Assembly: GCF_003402535.2 (NCBI RefSeq)
Contig: NZ_AP025170.1
Location: forward strand, 2,170,001 to 2,234,000
DNA length: 64,000 bases
Direction: 5' to 3'
From: Cupriavidus sp. P-10
GTDB taxonomy: Bacteria; Pseudomonadota; Gammaproteobacteria; Burkholderiales; Burkholderiaceae
Positions 47,479 to 55,822 of this stretch are shown one piece after another. Under the pieces are notes generated by a model. It saw only the letters and a program-made list of their open reading frames with translations, was not told where the DNA came from and did no database searches. The position numbers and the translations under genes were made by a program. How positions within the stretch are numbered: position 1 is the stretch's first letter; each line of letters starts with the position of its first letter.

Positions 47479-48954
47479 ATGAACGCAAGAACCGATACGC
47501 CGCAGCCGGCGACCTCGACCGACACCGCAGCCGCCACGGCGGCGGAGCCGCCCGCCACGGCCGAGCTCCCCCCGCCTGCCCCGCCTTCCACCGAGCCCGC
47601 CACCGCACCGGTGCCGGCGGGCGCCGACGCCATCGAGCGCGGCGGCCCCGACCACCAGCAGTTCGTCGACTGGCTGCGCATGGTGGCGCCGTATATCCAT
47701 GCCTTCCGCGGCAGGACCTTCGTGATCGCCTTCGCGGGCGAACTGGTCAAGTCGGGCGTGCTCAACGCACTGGTCAACGACGTGGCGCTGCTGCATGCAA
47801 TGGGCATGCAGATCGTGCTGGTGCACGGTTCGCGTCCGCAGGTGGAAGAACAACTGGCGCTGCGCCATGTCGAGTCGCAATTCGTTGACGGCGTGCGCAT
47901 CACCGATAACGCCGCGCTCGAATGCGCCAAGGAAGCCGCCGGCGAGCTGCGCCTGGACATCGAGGCCGCATTCAGCCAGGGCTTGCCCAATACGCCGATG
48001 GCCGGCGCGCAGCTGTCGGTGATTTCCGGCAACTTCGTCACCGCGCGCCCGGTCGGCATCGTCAACGGCACCGACTACCAGCACACCGGGCTGGTGCGCA
48101 AGATCGACGCCGAGTCGGTGCGCATGTCGCTGTCGCACGGCAAGGTGGTGCTGCTGTCGCCGCTGGGCTTCTCGCCGACCGGCCAGGCCTTCAACCTCTC
48201 GATGGAAGACGTGGCCAGCGCCACCGCCACCGCGCTCAAGGCCGACAAGCTGATCTTCATTACCGAGGTGCCGGGCGTGCCCGACGCGGTCGGCAAGCTG
48301 ATGCCGGAAATGTCGCTGCGCACGGCCGTGGAGCGCCTGCAGAACAACCACTTGCCGCCCGACGTTGCCGACTACCTGCACCACCTGGTCAAGGCGCTCA
48401 AGGGCGGTGTGCCGCGTGCGCATCTGATCCCGTATTCGCTGGATGGCTCGGTGCTGCTGGAGCTGTTCCTGCACGATGGCGTCGGCACCATGCTTTCCGA
48501 TACCGACCTGGAAAGCCTGCGCGAAGCCACGCTGGACGACGTCGGCGGCATCCTGCAACTGATTGCGCCGCTGGAGCAGGATGGCACGCTGGTGCCGCGC
48601 GGACGCCACCTGATCGAGCGCGATATCTCCAATTTCTCGGTGATCGAGCACGATGGCGTGTTGTTCGGCTGCGCCGCGCTCTATGACTACCCGCGCGAGA
48701 ACATGGGCGAAATGGCCTGCCTGACGGTGTCGTCCGAGGCGCAGGGCACCGGCGACGGCGAGCGCCTGCTCAAGCGCATCGAACGCCGCGCGCGCGCGCT
48801 GGGCCTGGACAAGCTGTTCGTGCTCACCACGCGCACCGAACACTGGTTCCTCAAGCGCGGCTTCGTCCACGCCACCGTCGACGACCTGCCCGAAGACAAG
48901 CGCAAGCTCTACAACTGGCAGCGCAAGTCGATGGTGCTGATGAAAAAACTGTGA
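47479..48954 (+). CDS. argA: N-acetylglutamate synthase (amino-acid acetyltransferase)
   Basis: First step of arginine synthesis: acetyl-CoA plus glutamate. The 491-aa protein has an Ala/Pro/Thr-rich N-terminus of about 50 residues, then an amino-acid kinase-like domain (FRGRTFVIAFAGELVKSG and VLVHGSRPQVEEQL) that is catalytically silent and binds arginine. A C-terminal GNAT acetyltransferase domain follows (ACLTVSSEAQGTGDGERLLK). This is the classic ArgA arrangement rather than ArgJ. The ATG at 47479 has no ribosome binding site and lies 8 nt from TATAAT, so the mRNA may be leaderless. Confidence 0.95.
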   Translation: MNARTDTPQPATSTDTAAATAAEPPATAELPPPAPPSTEPATAPVPAGADAIERGGPDHQQFVDWLRMVAPYIHAFRGRTFVIAFAGELVKSGVLNALVNDVALLHAMGMQIVLVHGSRPQVEEQLALRHVESQFVDGVRITDNAALECAKEAAGELRLDIEAAFSQGLPNTPMAGAQLSVISGNFVTARPVGIVNGTDYQHTGLVRKIDAESVRMSLSHGKVVLLSPLGFSPTGQAFNLSMEDVASATATALKADKLIFITEVPGVPDAVGKLMPEMSLRTAVERLQNNHLPPDVADYLHHLVKALKGGVPRAHLIPYSLDGSVLLELFLHDGVGTMLSDTDLESLREATLDDVGGILQLIAPLEQDGTLVPRGRHLIERDISNFSVIEHDGVLFGCAALYDYPRENMGEMACLTVSSEAQGTGDGERLLKRIERRARALGLDKLFVLTTRTEHWFLKRGFVHATVDDLPEDKRKLYNWQRKSMVLMKKL

Positions 48955-49057
48955 CGGCGTAGGGTCAATGGCCGCCTCGCCGCGGCGAGCCGCCTTGCTT
49001 GGCTACAATAGCGCCAGCGCCCTGAGCTCAGTCTAACGAACGAACAAGGAGTCCCCC

Positions 49058-49330
49058 ATGGCCCGAATGGTCCATTGCATCAAGCTGAACAAGGAAGCCG
49101 AAGGCCTCGACTTCCCGCCGCTGCCCGGCGAACTGGGCAAGAAGATCTGGCAGAGCGTGTCGAAGGAAGCGTGGGCCGGCTGGCTCAAGCACCAGACCAT
49201 GCTGATCAATGAAAACCGCCTCAACATGGCCGACACACGCGCCCGCCAGTACCTGATCAAGCAAACCGAAAAGTACTTCTTCGGCGAAGGCGCCGACCAG
49301 GCGCAGGGCTACGTGCCGCCGCAGTCCTGA
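49058..49330 (+). CDS. yggX: Probable Fe(II)-trafficking protein YggX
   Basis: 90-aa protein matching the YggX family throughout: [20 protein letters not shown] with the conserved Cys7, then [20 protein letters not shown] and [17 protein letters not shown]. It protects iron-sulfur clusters from oxidative damage in enterobacteria. AAGGAG precedes the ATG. A possible -10 (TACAAT, 49004-49009) lies 49 bp upstream, after a 14-bp palindrome (CTCGCCGCGGCGAG, 48976-48989) that may end the argA transcript. A terminator follows. Confidence 0.95.
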   Translation: MARMVHCIKLNKEAEGLDFPPLPGELGKKIWQSVSKEAWAGWLKHQTMLINENRLNMADTRARQYLIKQTEKYFFGEGADQAQGYVPPQS

Positions 49331-49349
49331 TTCCGGACCGCGTCAACGA

Positions 49350-49378
49350 AAAAAGGGGTGCCCGAGGCACCCCTTTTT
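49350..49378. terminator. Bidirectional terminator between yggX and rpiA
   Basis: GGGGTGCC / GGCACCCC stem with a CGA loop, flanked by A-run on the left and T-run on the right, serving the convergent genes on both strands. Confidence 0.92.
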
Positions 49379-49410
49379 GCTGGGCCGTTTCAACCGGCCG
49401 ATGCGTCGGA

Positions 49411-50097
49411 TCAGTAGTCCGTGCGCTGCACACCGTCGCCGGTGCCGAGCAGCAGCACGTCCGCGCCACGTAAGGCAAACAGGCCCACGGTGACCACGCC
49501 CGGCACCTGGTTGATGGTCTGCTCAAGCCCGCGCGGATCGTCGATCTTCAGGCCTACGACGTCCAGGATCACATTGCCGTTGTCGGTCGTGTAGATGCCA
49601 CCTTCCTTCGTCATGCGCAGCTTCGGCTGGCCACCCAGCGCCTGCAGCTTGCGCGCGACCGCCGCACGTGCCATCGGGATCACCTCGACCGGCAGCGGGA
49701 AGGCCCCCATGGTGCCGACCAGCTTGCTGCCGTCGGCGATGCAGACAAAGCGCTTCGCCACCGAGGCCACAATCTTCTCGCGCGTCAGCGCGCCGCCGCC
49801 GCCCTTGATCATGGCGCCGCTGGCATCGATCTCGTCGGCACCGTCGACATATACCGGAATCTCGTCGACTTCGTTCAGGTCCAGCACCTTGAACCCGTGC
49901 TGCTGCAGGCGGCGCGTGGAAGCCTCGGAGCTCGACACGGCACCCGCGAAGCGCTCCTTGAACGCCGCCACGGCGTCAATGAAGAGGTTGGCGGTGGAGC
50001 CGGTGCCCACGCCCAGCACGGCGCCTTCGGGAACTTCCTGCTTCACATAGTCGGCGGCGGCCTGCGCCACCAACGCCTTGAGTTCATCCTGAGTCAT
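49411..50097 (-). CDS. rpiA: Ribose-5-phosphate isomerase A
   Basis: Interconverts ribose-5-phosphate and ribulose-5-phosphate in the pentose phosphate pathway. The 228-aa protein has the RpiA signatures [64 protein letters not shown] (core DGADEID and [11 protein letters not shown] with the catalytic residues) and [13 protein letters not shown] group II intron lies 17 bp upstream of its ATG, and tal of the same pathway is divergent beyond the intron. After splicing, the mRNA leader has no strong ribosome binding site. Confidence 0.96.
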   Translation of the reverse strand: MTQDELKALVAQAAADYVKQEVPEGAVLGVGTGSTANLFIDAVAAFKERFAGAVSSSEASTRRLQQHGFKVLDLNEVDEIPVYVDGADEIDASGAMIKGGGGALTREKIVASVAKRFVCIADGSKLVGTMGAFPLPVEVIPMARAAVARKLQALGGQPKLRMTKEGGIYTTDNGNVILDVVGLKIDDPRGLEQTINQVPGVVTVGLFALRGADVLLLGTGDGVQRTDY

Positions 50098-50161
50098 GAC
50101 AACAGCCAGATTGCGTTGGGGGAGGGTAGGAGAAGTCCATTACTGGACCCCTCCCCCCTAA

Positions 50162-50195
50162 GAACCGTACGTGCGAGTTTCCCCGCATACGGCTC
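50162..50195 (-). ncRNA. Group II intron domain V (catalytic)
   Basis: 34-nt hairpin in minus-strand RNA: GAGCCGTATGCGG paired with CGCACGTACGGTTC across a GGAAAC-type loop and a 2-nt bulge. This is the most conserved intron part and carries the catalytic metal site. It is 23 bp after the stop codon of the intron protein. Confidence 0.92.
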
Positions 50196-50218
50196 AAGCC
50201 TTTACAAAGTACTTGAAC

Positions 50219-51919
50219 TTATTCAAGCACCGGTTTCACAGCGATTTTACCGTAGTGATGAACTTGGACATGGCAATCGGGGTGCAGCAATACGCGATTT
50301 CCTAGAGCATCTGAACCCCCGAGAATTCGGGGTTCGATGTGATGGTCATCCCATCCAGTCTCGTCGGTCAACGCGCCTTGACACACCGCGCACAAGCCTC
50401 GCTGAGAAACGTACAGCTTTGCCCATTGCTTTCGGTACGACATGCGATCTGCCATGCGTTCCTGCCGCAATTTCTCGCCATACATCTCCTGCGCCGGGTC
50501 GAACGGATGGTAGTCCGCCCGCACCTTCTTGTGCCTCCGGATGAGCGTACTCGGAATCGAATACAACTCCATCCAGTAGCGTTCACCTGCCTTGTTCACA
50601 GCAGTGGTTCCGAACACCCAGTTCCGATCCCCAACTGAGGCGTAATACTTCTTTCGCACCCATTCGGAGTTTTTCCCTCGATGTCGCCGCTTTGCCCACC
50701 TCCATAGAGCCCGAAAAATCAGGTTCTCCATTCGGGAGAACGCCGCCTTCGCTACCACCGGGCAGTGGTACTGCGCCCAGCCCCTTAGCATCGGGTTCAG
50801 CAGTCGAATCAATTTCTCCTGCTTGACCGTCTTGTTTGCACCGATGACCTCCTTCACCTTGCTGTAGAACGCTTTCACGTTCTTCTTGCCTGGCTTGATG
50901 AGCAGCTTTCCCGAATACTTCCGGAAATTCCACCCCAGAAAGTCAAAGCCGTCAGCGATATTGACGATCCGCGTTTTCTCCGTCGATAGCGTCAACCCCC
51001 GTACTGCGAGGAACCGTTCTACCCACGGCTTCACTTCGTTTTCTAACACCTCCGGCGTATTGCCGGTGATCACGAAGTCGTCCGCATAGCGCACAACATT
51101 CACTTTGAGCTTCTTAGTTTTCGCGACGCCCAGCTTAGTTCGGAAGAACTCCTCCAGTTGTCGCTCCAATCCATTCAGTGCCACATTTGCCAGAGTCGGG
51201 GAGATGATGCCTCCCTGCGGTGTTCCAGCGTCGGTCGCCTGAAACTGGCCCTGAAATACCACGCCAGCCTTCAACCACTTCCGAAGGATTGCTTTGTCCA
51301 TTGGGACATTGCGTTCCAGCCAGTCGTGACTGATATGGTCAAAGCACCCCTTGATATCCGCCTCCAGCACCCATTGGGCCGAAGCCTTCTGGGATAGGGA
51401 TACGAATAGCTGGACCATGGCATCATGAGTCGAGCGATTGATCCGAAACCCGTAAGAGTTCGGGTCGCTCGTCCCTTCGGACACCGGTTCCAGCGCCAGC
51501 AGATACAGCGCTTGCATGGCTCGGTCGTGTAGGGTCGGAATGCCCAAAGGGCGTTTCTTCCCGTTCGACTTGGGGATGTAGACCCGCCGTAAAGGCAGTG
51601 GCCTATACCCCCGACGCTTCAACCTCCCGATGGCTTCCCACCGGGTTTCAGACGTTTCCCACTTTACGCGATCGACTCCCGCCGTCCGCGCACCTTGGTT
51701 CATCGCCACTCGCCTTACCGCCGATGCCTTGGCGGACCACGAGCGGGTCAAGGACCTTTGCAAGGCTTTCACCCTACGCCAATCCCCTTCCTGTGTTGCC
51801 TTCGCAATTCGAATCTGCATCACCCGAACGTTCCGGTCGACGCGGCGCCAATCAATGTCGCCCCATCTCTCTGGTACGCCGGAAGGCGCAGATTCATCCT
51901 TGCGGATCAATGCTTCCAT
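50219..51919 (-). CDS. ltrA: Group II intron-encoded reverse transcriptase/maturase with HNH endonuclease
   Basis: 566-aa multifunctional protein for intron splicing and retrohoming. An N-terminal RT-0 region (about 30-115) is followed by the reverse transcriptase core: RRVYIPKSNGKKRPLGIPT, ADIKGCFDHI, GTPQGGIISPTLANV and YADD (278-281), intact. The maturase X domain lies at about 350-420 (RLLNPMLRGWAQYH). The C-terminal HNH domain (505-566) has CAVC at 510-513, DDHHIEPR around 525-531 and HPDCH at 546-550. No frameshift or missing catalytic residue was seen, so the intron looks competent. Confidence 0.95.
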   Translation of the reverse strand: MEALIRKDESAPSGVPERWGDIDWRRVDRNVRVMQIRIAKATQEGDWRRVKALQRSLTRSWSAKASAVRRVAMNQGARTAGVDRVKWETSETRWEAIGRLKRRGYRPLPLRRVYIPKSNGKKRPLGIPTLHDRAMQALYLLALEPVSEGTSDPNSYGFRINRSTHDAMVQLFVSLSQKASAQWVLEADIKGCFDHISHDWLERNVPMDKAILRKWLKAGVVFQGQFQATDAGTPQGGIISPTLANVALNGLERQLEEFFRTKLGVAKTKKLKVNVVRYADDFVITGNTPEVLENEVKPWVERFLAVRGLTLSTEKTRIVNIADGFDFLGWNFRKYSGKLLIKPGKKNVKAFYSKVKEVIGANKTVKQEKLIRLLNPMLRGWAQYHCPVVAKAAFSRMENLIFRALWRWAKRRHRGKNSEWVRKKYYASVGDRNWVFGTTAVNKAGERYWMELYSIPSTLIRRHKKVRADYHPFDPAQEMYGEKLRQERMADRMSYRKQWAKLYVSQRGLCAVCQGALTDETGWDDHHIEPRILGGSDALGNRVLLHPDCHVQVHHYGKIAVKPVLE

Positions 51920-51967
51920 GCTGCCCTCCTATCTTGAGGATCCTCCCCAACATCGAAAGACAACATG

Positions 51968-51997
51968 CCCCTTGAGGGACAGGTTGCCCCTCAAGGG
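51968..51997 (-). other. Hairpin just upstream of the intron protein start
   Basis: A 10-bp perfect stem (CCCTTGAGGG / CCCTCAAGGG) with a 10-base loop, 49 bp upstream of the maturase ATG, at the beginning of intron domain IV. In other introns this area binds the maturase and controls its translation. Confidence 0.6.
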
Positions 51998-53117
51998 AAG
52001 AAAGTTTAAACAAGCGAGTTTAGTCAGCCGTCTTGCGACGAGAAGACCAGTTGGAAGTCTGCCCGCTTTCGCGTGGGATGATGTTTCAACCCCTATCCGG
52101 ACCGTTACAGCCCGGCATTCGCTTTTTCCAACCTCCCATACCCGCACAGCCGACAGCGTTCCTTACGGTTCGCCTGCCTGAGTCGTACAGCACTCCGGCA
52201 ACCATACGGGCTTACCACGTTCCCCACGCGTTACAAGACCGGGTTAGGACCTGCCTCTTCGCCGATGGTCTATTGACGACGTATCCCGAGTTTCCAGCGA
52301 GATAACCGACCACATACCATTTTGGTTAGTGCCACTTAGTAGCGTAAGCACCGTACTATTCACGACGTTTATCAGCAGTTCACATATGTTGCCCTTACCA
52401 GTCAGCCTAGCTCCTCGACCGATGCTACTTCGGTCTGCTACCCAGGGACCTCACGGTCCCTGAGCACCCTTGCGGGGGCTACATTGTCAGAAGAGCTTCA
52501 CACCTCACCGTTGCCAGTGACGCATGTCTCCCTAGGCTACTACCAGTCGCATGGTAGGTTCTCTATCGAGGCACCCTCACGGGCGTACTCGACCGAACAA
52601 TAACGCATGGAGCCTTCGGCTCCGGGACCTCACTTCCTTACTCATGTGCTCCCATACGGGCGAGCACTTGACGATGGCCGAGCTCTTGCGAGGGTCAAAC
52701 ACCGTCCCAATGGCGTAGCGCCGGTCCAATCCGGACCGGTTTAAAGCTATGTGGCGTTTACGCAACAAAACTGCCGTTGCATACCGGCCCGCTCCCTCCG
52801 TGGAGGGGGCGTTACAGAGAACTCGCCCAAAGGCGAGCGTCCCCGCCCTTGGGCAATGGCTGGAAATTCATCCAGCAAAAGCAAGCTATGCGTCAGCCAG
52901 TACACCGGCCTTCGCACAACATATGGACTCCCCCGGCTTTACCGGCCAGGCTTGTCTAAGCAAGTAATGGTTGGGATTGGACGGATCGGGCCGAGGCCCA
53001 ATCCTTGTCCCAACAAAGGTCGATGCTCCTTACGTTGGAGCTACCCGGACACGAGAGTGCGTGTCGCACGGAAACGCATAGTGTAGCGGATAGAGCGGCA
53101 TACCCCGCCACCGGCGG

Positions 53118-53123
53118 TACAAT
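53118..53123 (+). promoter_or_regulatory. Candidate -10 element for tal
   Basis: TACAAT (five of six consensus bases) lies about 100 bp upstream of the tal ATG. No good -35 is found at the expected distance, so this is a weak call. Confidence 0.35.
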
Positions 53124-53180
53124 GGATCGGCCGGGGCCAGCGCTTGCCGCCCCGCCACCGCAAACCGAATCGCCAACGAT

Positions 53181-53213
53181 TCAGCGCCAACTCAGCGCCA
53201 ACTCAGCGTCAAC
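53181..53213 (+). repeat. Three 11-bp direct repeats in the tal leader
   Basis: TCAGCGCCAAC occurs twice and TCAGCGTCAAC once, end to end, finishing 11 bp before the tal ATG. The period of 11 bp is near one helical turn. Confidence 0.8.
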
Positions 53214-53224
53214 GACAAAGCGAC

Positions 53225-54181
53225 ATGAACCAGCTCGAACAACTCAGGCAGTTCACCACGGTAGTGGCCGACACCGGCGACTTCCAGCTGATGAAGCAAT
53301 ACACCCCGCGGGACGCGACCACCAACCCCTCGCTGATCCTGAAGGCCGTGCAGAAACCGGAATACCGGCACCTGCTGGAGAAGGCGGTGCAGGACCATCA
53401 CGGCAACGGCGGCGTCGATGCGGTGATGGACGAAGTGCTGATCGCCTTCGGCTGCGAGATCCTGGCGATCGTGCCGGGCCGCGTCTCGACCGAAGTCGAC
53501 GCGCGCCTGTCGTTCGACACCACCGCCACCGTCAACAAGGCCCGCCACCTGATCCAGCTGTACGAGCAGCGCGGCATCGCGCGCGAGCGCGTGCTGATCA
53601 AGATCGCGTCCACCTGGGAAGGCATCCGCGCGGCCGAGATCCTGCAGCGCGACGGCATCCGCTGCAACATGACGCTGCTGTTCTCGCTGGTGCAGGCGGT
53701 GGCCTGCGCCGAGGCCGGCGCGCAGCTGATCTCGCCCTTCGTCGGCCGCATCTTCGACTGGTACAAGAAGCAGGCCGGCGAGCAATGGGACCCGGTCGCC
53801 AACGGTGGTGACAACGACCCGGGCGTGCGCTCGGTGCGGCAGATCTATGACTACTACAAGAAGTTCGGCTACCCGACCGAGGTGATGGGCGCCAGCTTCC
53901 GCAGCACCGCGCAGATCTTGTCGCTGGCCGGCTGCGACCTGCTGACCATCAGCCCGGAACTGCTGGAGCAACTGGCTTCCGGCCAGGGCACTGCCGAGCG
54001 CAAGCTATCGGTCGACCAGGCTCAGGCCGCCAATATCGCCCGCATCGCGGCGGACGAGGCATCGTTCCGCTGGCAGCTGAATGAAGAGGCAATGGCCACC
54101 GAGAAGCTGGCCGAAGGCATCCGCCTGTTCGCGGCGGATGCGGTCAAGCTGGAGAAGCTGATCGGCGAGATTGCCAGATAA
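53225..54181 (+). CDS. tal: Transaldolase
   Basis: Transfers a dihydroxyacetone group in the non-oxidative pentose phosphate pathway. The 318-aa protein is a class I (E. coli TalB-like) transaldolase: [20 protein letters not shown] at the N-terminus, [12 protein letters not shown], the Schiff-base Lys in [16 protein letters not shown], and [18 protein letters not shown]. Start ATG at 53225 gives the conserved N-terminus; upstream codons hold direct repeats. Divergent from rpiA of the same pathway, across the intron. Confidence 0.97.
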   Translation: MNQLEQLRQFTTVVADTGDFQLMKQYTPRDATTNPSLILKAVQKPEYRHLLEKAVQDHHGNGGVDAVMDEVLIAFGCEILAIVPGRVSTEVDARLSFDTTATVNKARHLIQLYEQRGIARERVLIKIASTWEGIRAAEILQRDGIRCNMTLLFSLVQAVACAEAGAQLISPFVGRIFDWYKKQAGEQWDPVANGGDNDPGVRSVRQIYDYYKKFGYPTEVMGASFRSTAQILSLAGCDLLTISPELLEQLASGQGTAERKLSVDQAQAANIARIAADEASFRWQLNEEAMATEKLAEGIRLFAADAVKLEKLIGEIAR

Positions 54182-54202
54182 GCGCCAGGTAAGCCGACGG
54201 GG

Positions 54203-54232
54203 CCGGCTCAGTCCGGCTCAGTCCGGCTCAGC
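54203..54232. repeat. Three 10-bp direct repeats at the end of cobB
   Basis: CGGCTCAGTC occurs twice plus a third partly diverged copy, spanning the sirtuin stop codon. Copy-number change would alter the last residues only. Confidence 0.6.
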
Positions 54233-54994
54233 GCCCGGCTGCGGCCACAGCAGCGGCAGGCAGGCGCCTGCCGCCGCCTGCACCATGAGGTCCGCGGTCT
54301 GGTCCAGCGCGGACGGCAGCGGGTTGATCACGATGACGGGCGCGCCGTGCTCCTTCGCCAGCCCCGGCAGCGCGGCAGCGGGATAAACCAATCCCGACGT
54401 TCCGACTACCAGGCACAGGTCCGAGGTCTCCGCCGCATGCTCGGCGCGGAAGCGCGCCACGCGCGGCAGGTCTTCGCCGAACCACACCACGCCCGGGCGC
54501 ATCAGCGCGCCGCACAAGTGGCAGCGAGGCGGCATGCCGGGCAGCGCGCTCGCTTCGTCGCAGCGCCCGCACCCATCCAGCCACTTGTTGGCGAACAGGT
54601 TGCCATGCAGCTCGATCACATGCTGGCTGCCTGCGCGCTGGTGCAGGCCATCAACGTTCTGCGTTACCAGCGTGACGTTCTTCTGCGCGGCCAGCGCCAC
54701 CAGCGCGTGGTGTGCCGGATTGGGATGCGCGGCAGCGACCAGCGCGCGCCGGTGCAAGTACCACTCCCACACCAGTTCGGGCTGGCGCCGGTAGGCCTCT
54801 TCGCTGGCCAGTTCCTCCGGATTGAACCGTTCCCACAGGCCCGTCATCGCATCGCGGAAGGTCGGCACGCCCGACTCGGCGGAAATGCCGGCGCCGGTCA
54901 GCACGAAGATGCTGCGCGCCTGCGCGATCAGCCGACGCGCCTGCTCCATCCCGGGCCAGGGCTCAGACGTGGGGCGTAGCGGATCGGCCACCAT
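54218..54994 (-). CDS. cobB: NAD-dependent protein deacylase (sirtuin)
   Basis: 258-aa Sir2-family enzyme that removes acyl groups from protein lysines with NAD+. It shows the NAD-binding GAGISAESGVPTFRD, TLVTQNVDGLHQRAG, the catalytic His in VIELHGN and two zinc Cys pairs (CGRC and CHLC). GTSGLVYPAAALP and VINPLPSA follow. This is a complete single-domain sirtuin. It is convergent with tal and starts 4 bp after the rlmB stop codon, so it is probably co-transcribed with rlmB. Confidence 0.92.
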   Translation of the reverse strand: MVADPLRPTSEPWPGMEQARRLIAQARSIFVLTGAGISAESGVPTFRDAMTGLWERFNPEELASEEAYRRQPELVWEWYLHRRALVAAAHPNPAHHALVALAAQKNVTLVTQNVDGLHQRAGSQHVIELHGNLFANKWLDGCGRCDEASALPGMPPRCHLCGALMRPGVVWFGEDLPRVARFRAEHAAETSDLCLVVGTSGLVYPAAALPGLAKEHGAPVIVINPLPSALDQTADLMVQAAAGACLPLLWPQPGAEPD

Positions 54995-54998
54995 GGCT

Positions 54999-55742
54999 TC
55001 AGCGCGGCAGGCGCCGCTGGCGCACCACTTCGTACAGGCAGACGCCGCTGGCCACCGAAACGTTGAGGCTCTCGACGCCGCCGGCCATCGGGATGCCGAC
55101 CAGTTCGTCGCAGGTCTCGCGCGTCAGGCGGCGCATGCCCTCGCCTTCCGCTCCCATCACGATCGCCGTCGGGCCCTTGAAGTCGATGTCGTAGAGGGAT
55201 TTTTCGGTGCCGTCGGCAGTGCCGATCACCCAGATGCCGCGTTCCTGCAGCTCGCGCAGCGTGCGCGCCAGGTTGGTCACGGTGATATACGGCACGGTCT
55301 CGGCTGCGCCGCTGGCCACCTTCGCCACGGTTGCATTGAGGCCGACGCTGCGGTCCTTGGGCGCGATCACCGCGTGCGCGCCGGCACCGTCGGCCACGCG
55401 CAGGCAAGCGCCCAGGTTGTGCGGGTCGGTGACGCCGTCGAGCACCAGCAGCAGCGGCGTGCCTTCGATGCCATCCAGCAGTTCGTCCAGGTTCAGCGCC
55501 AGCGCCACGTCCTCGGCGCGCGCCACCACGCCCTGGTGGCGGTCGGTGCCGGCCATGCCGCGCAGGCGCTCGGCGTCGACCGGATGCAGGCGCACGCCCA
55601 GGCTTTCAGCCAGTCGGACAAAGTCTTGCATACGCCGGTCGCGGCGGGCGGATTCGATGTAGATATCCGACACGCCCTTGGGATCTTGCCGCAGGCGCGC
55701 GGTCACGGCGTGGAAGCCGATCAGGAGTTTTTGTTTAGCCAT
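54999..55742 (-). CDS. rlmB: 23S rRNA 2'-O-methyltransferase (G2251), SpoU family
   Basis: 247-aa SPOUT methyltransferase. N-terminal substrate-binding domain ([17 protein letters not shown]) precedes motif 1 [20 protein letters not shown], motif 2 [13 protein letters not shown] and motif 3 [18 protein letters not shown]. The start ATG at 55742 gives the conserved [13 protein letters not shown]; residues upstream are not family-like. It lies 80 bp after rnr, the same rnr-rlmB pairing as in E. coli. Confidence 0.95.
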   Translation of the reverse strand: MAKQKLLIGFHAVTARLRQDPKGVSDIYIESARRDRRMQDFVRLAESLGVRLHPVDAERLRGMAGTDRHQGVVARAEDVALALNLDELLDGIEGTPLLLVLDGVTDPHNLGACLRVADGAGAHAVIAPKDRSVGLNATVAKVASGAAETVPYITVTNLARTLRELQERGIWVIGTADGTEKSLYDIDFKGPTAIVMGAEGEGMRRLTRETCDELVGIPMAGGVESLNVSVASGVCLYEVVRQRRLPR

Positions 55743-55822
55743 GGGCGCGATTGTACTCGCCCGCCCGCCGTCCCCACGCATGCGGGGGGACGGCGGTTGG
55801 CCTCAACTCTCCTTAACTCGCC

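Larger units (their letters stand above)
50115..53069 (-). mobile_element. Group II intron in the rpiA leader
   Basis: About 2955 bp, sense to rpiA, with G+C visibly lower than its neighbours. The 5' end reads GTGCGACAC. The 5' exon ends CTATGC-GTTTCC (53081-53070), taken as IBS2 and IBS1. A stem-loop shows GGAAAC (EBS1, 52295-52290), and GCATAG (EBS2, 52891-52886) is perfectly complementary to IBS2. A canonical 34-nt domain V occupies 50162-50195 (GAGCCGTATGCGG stem), followed by a G/C-rich domain VI; the 3' end is placed at about 50115 (ends AAC). The stretch 51998-53069 is structured intron RNA without genes. The 3' boundary may be off by a few bases. Confidence 0.9.

Noticed and set aside
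50219..51919. Retron or diversity-generating retroelement as source of the reverse transcriptase
   Set aside because: The protein has an X/maturase and an HNH domain, and is followed by a canonical group II domain V, with readable EBS/IBS pairs. No retron ncRNA or variable repeat is present.
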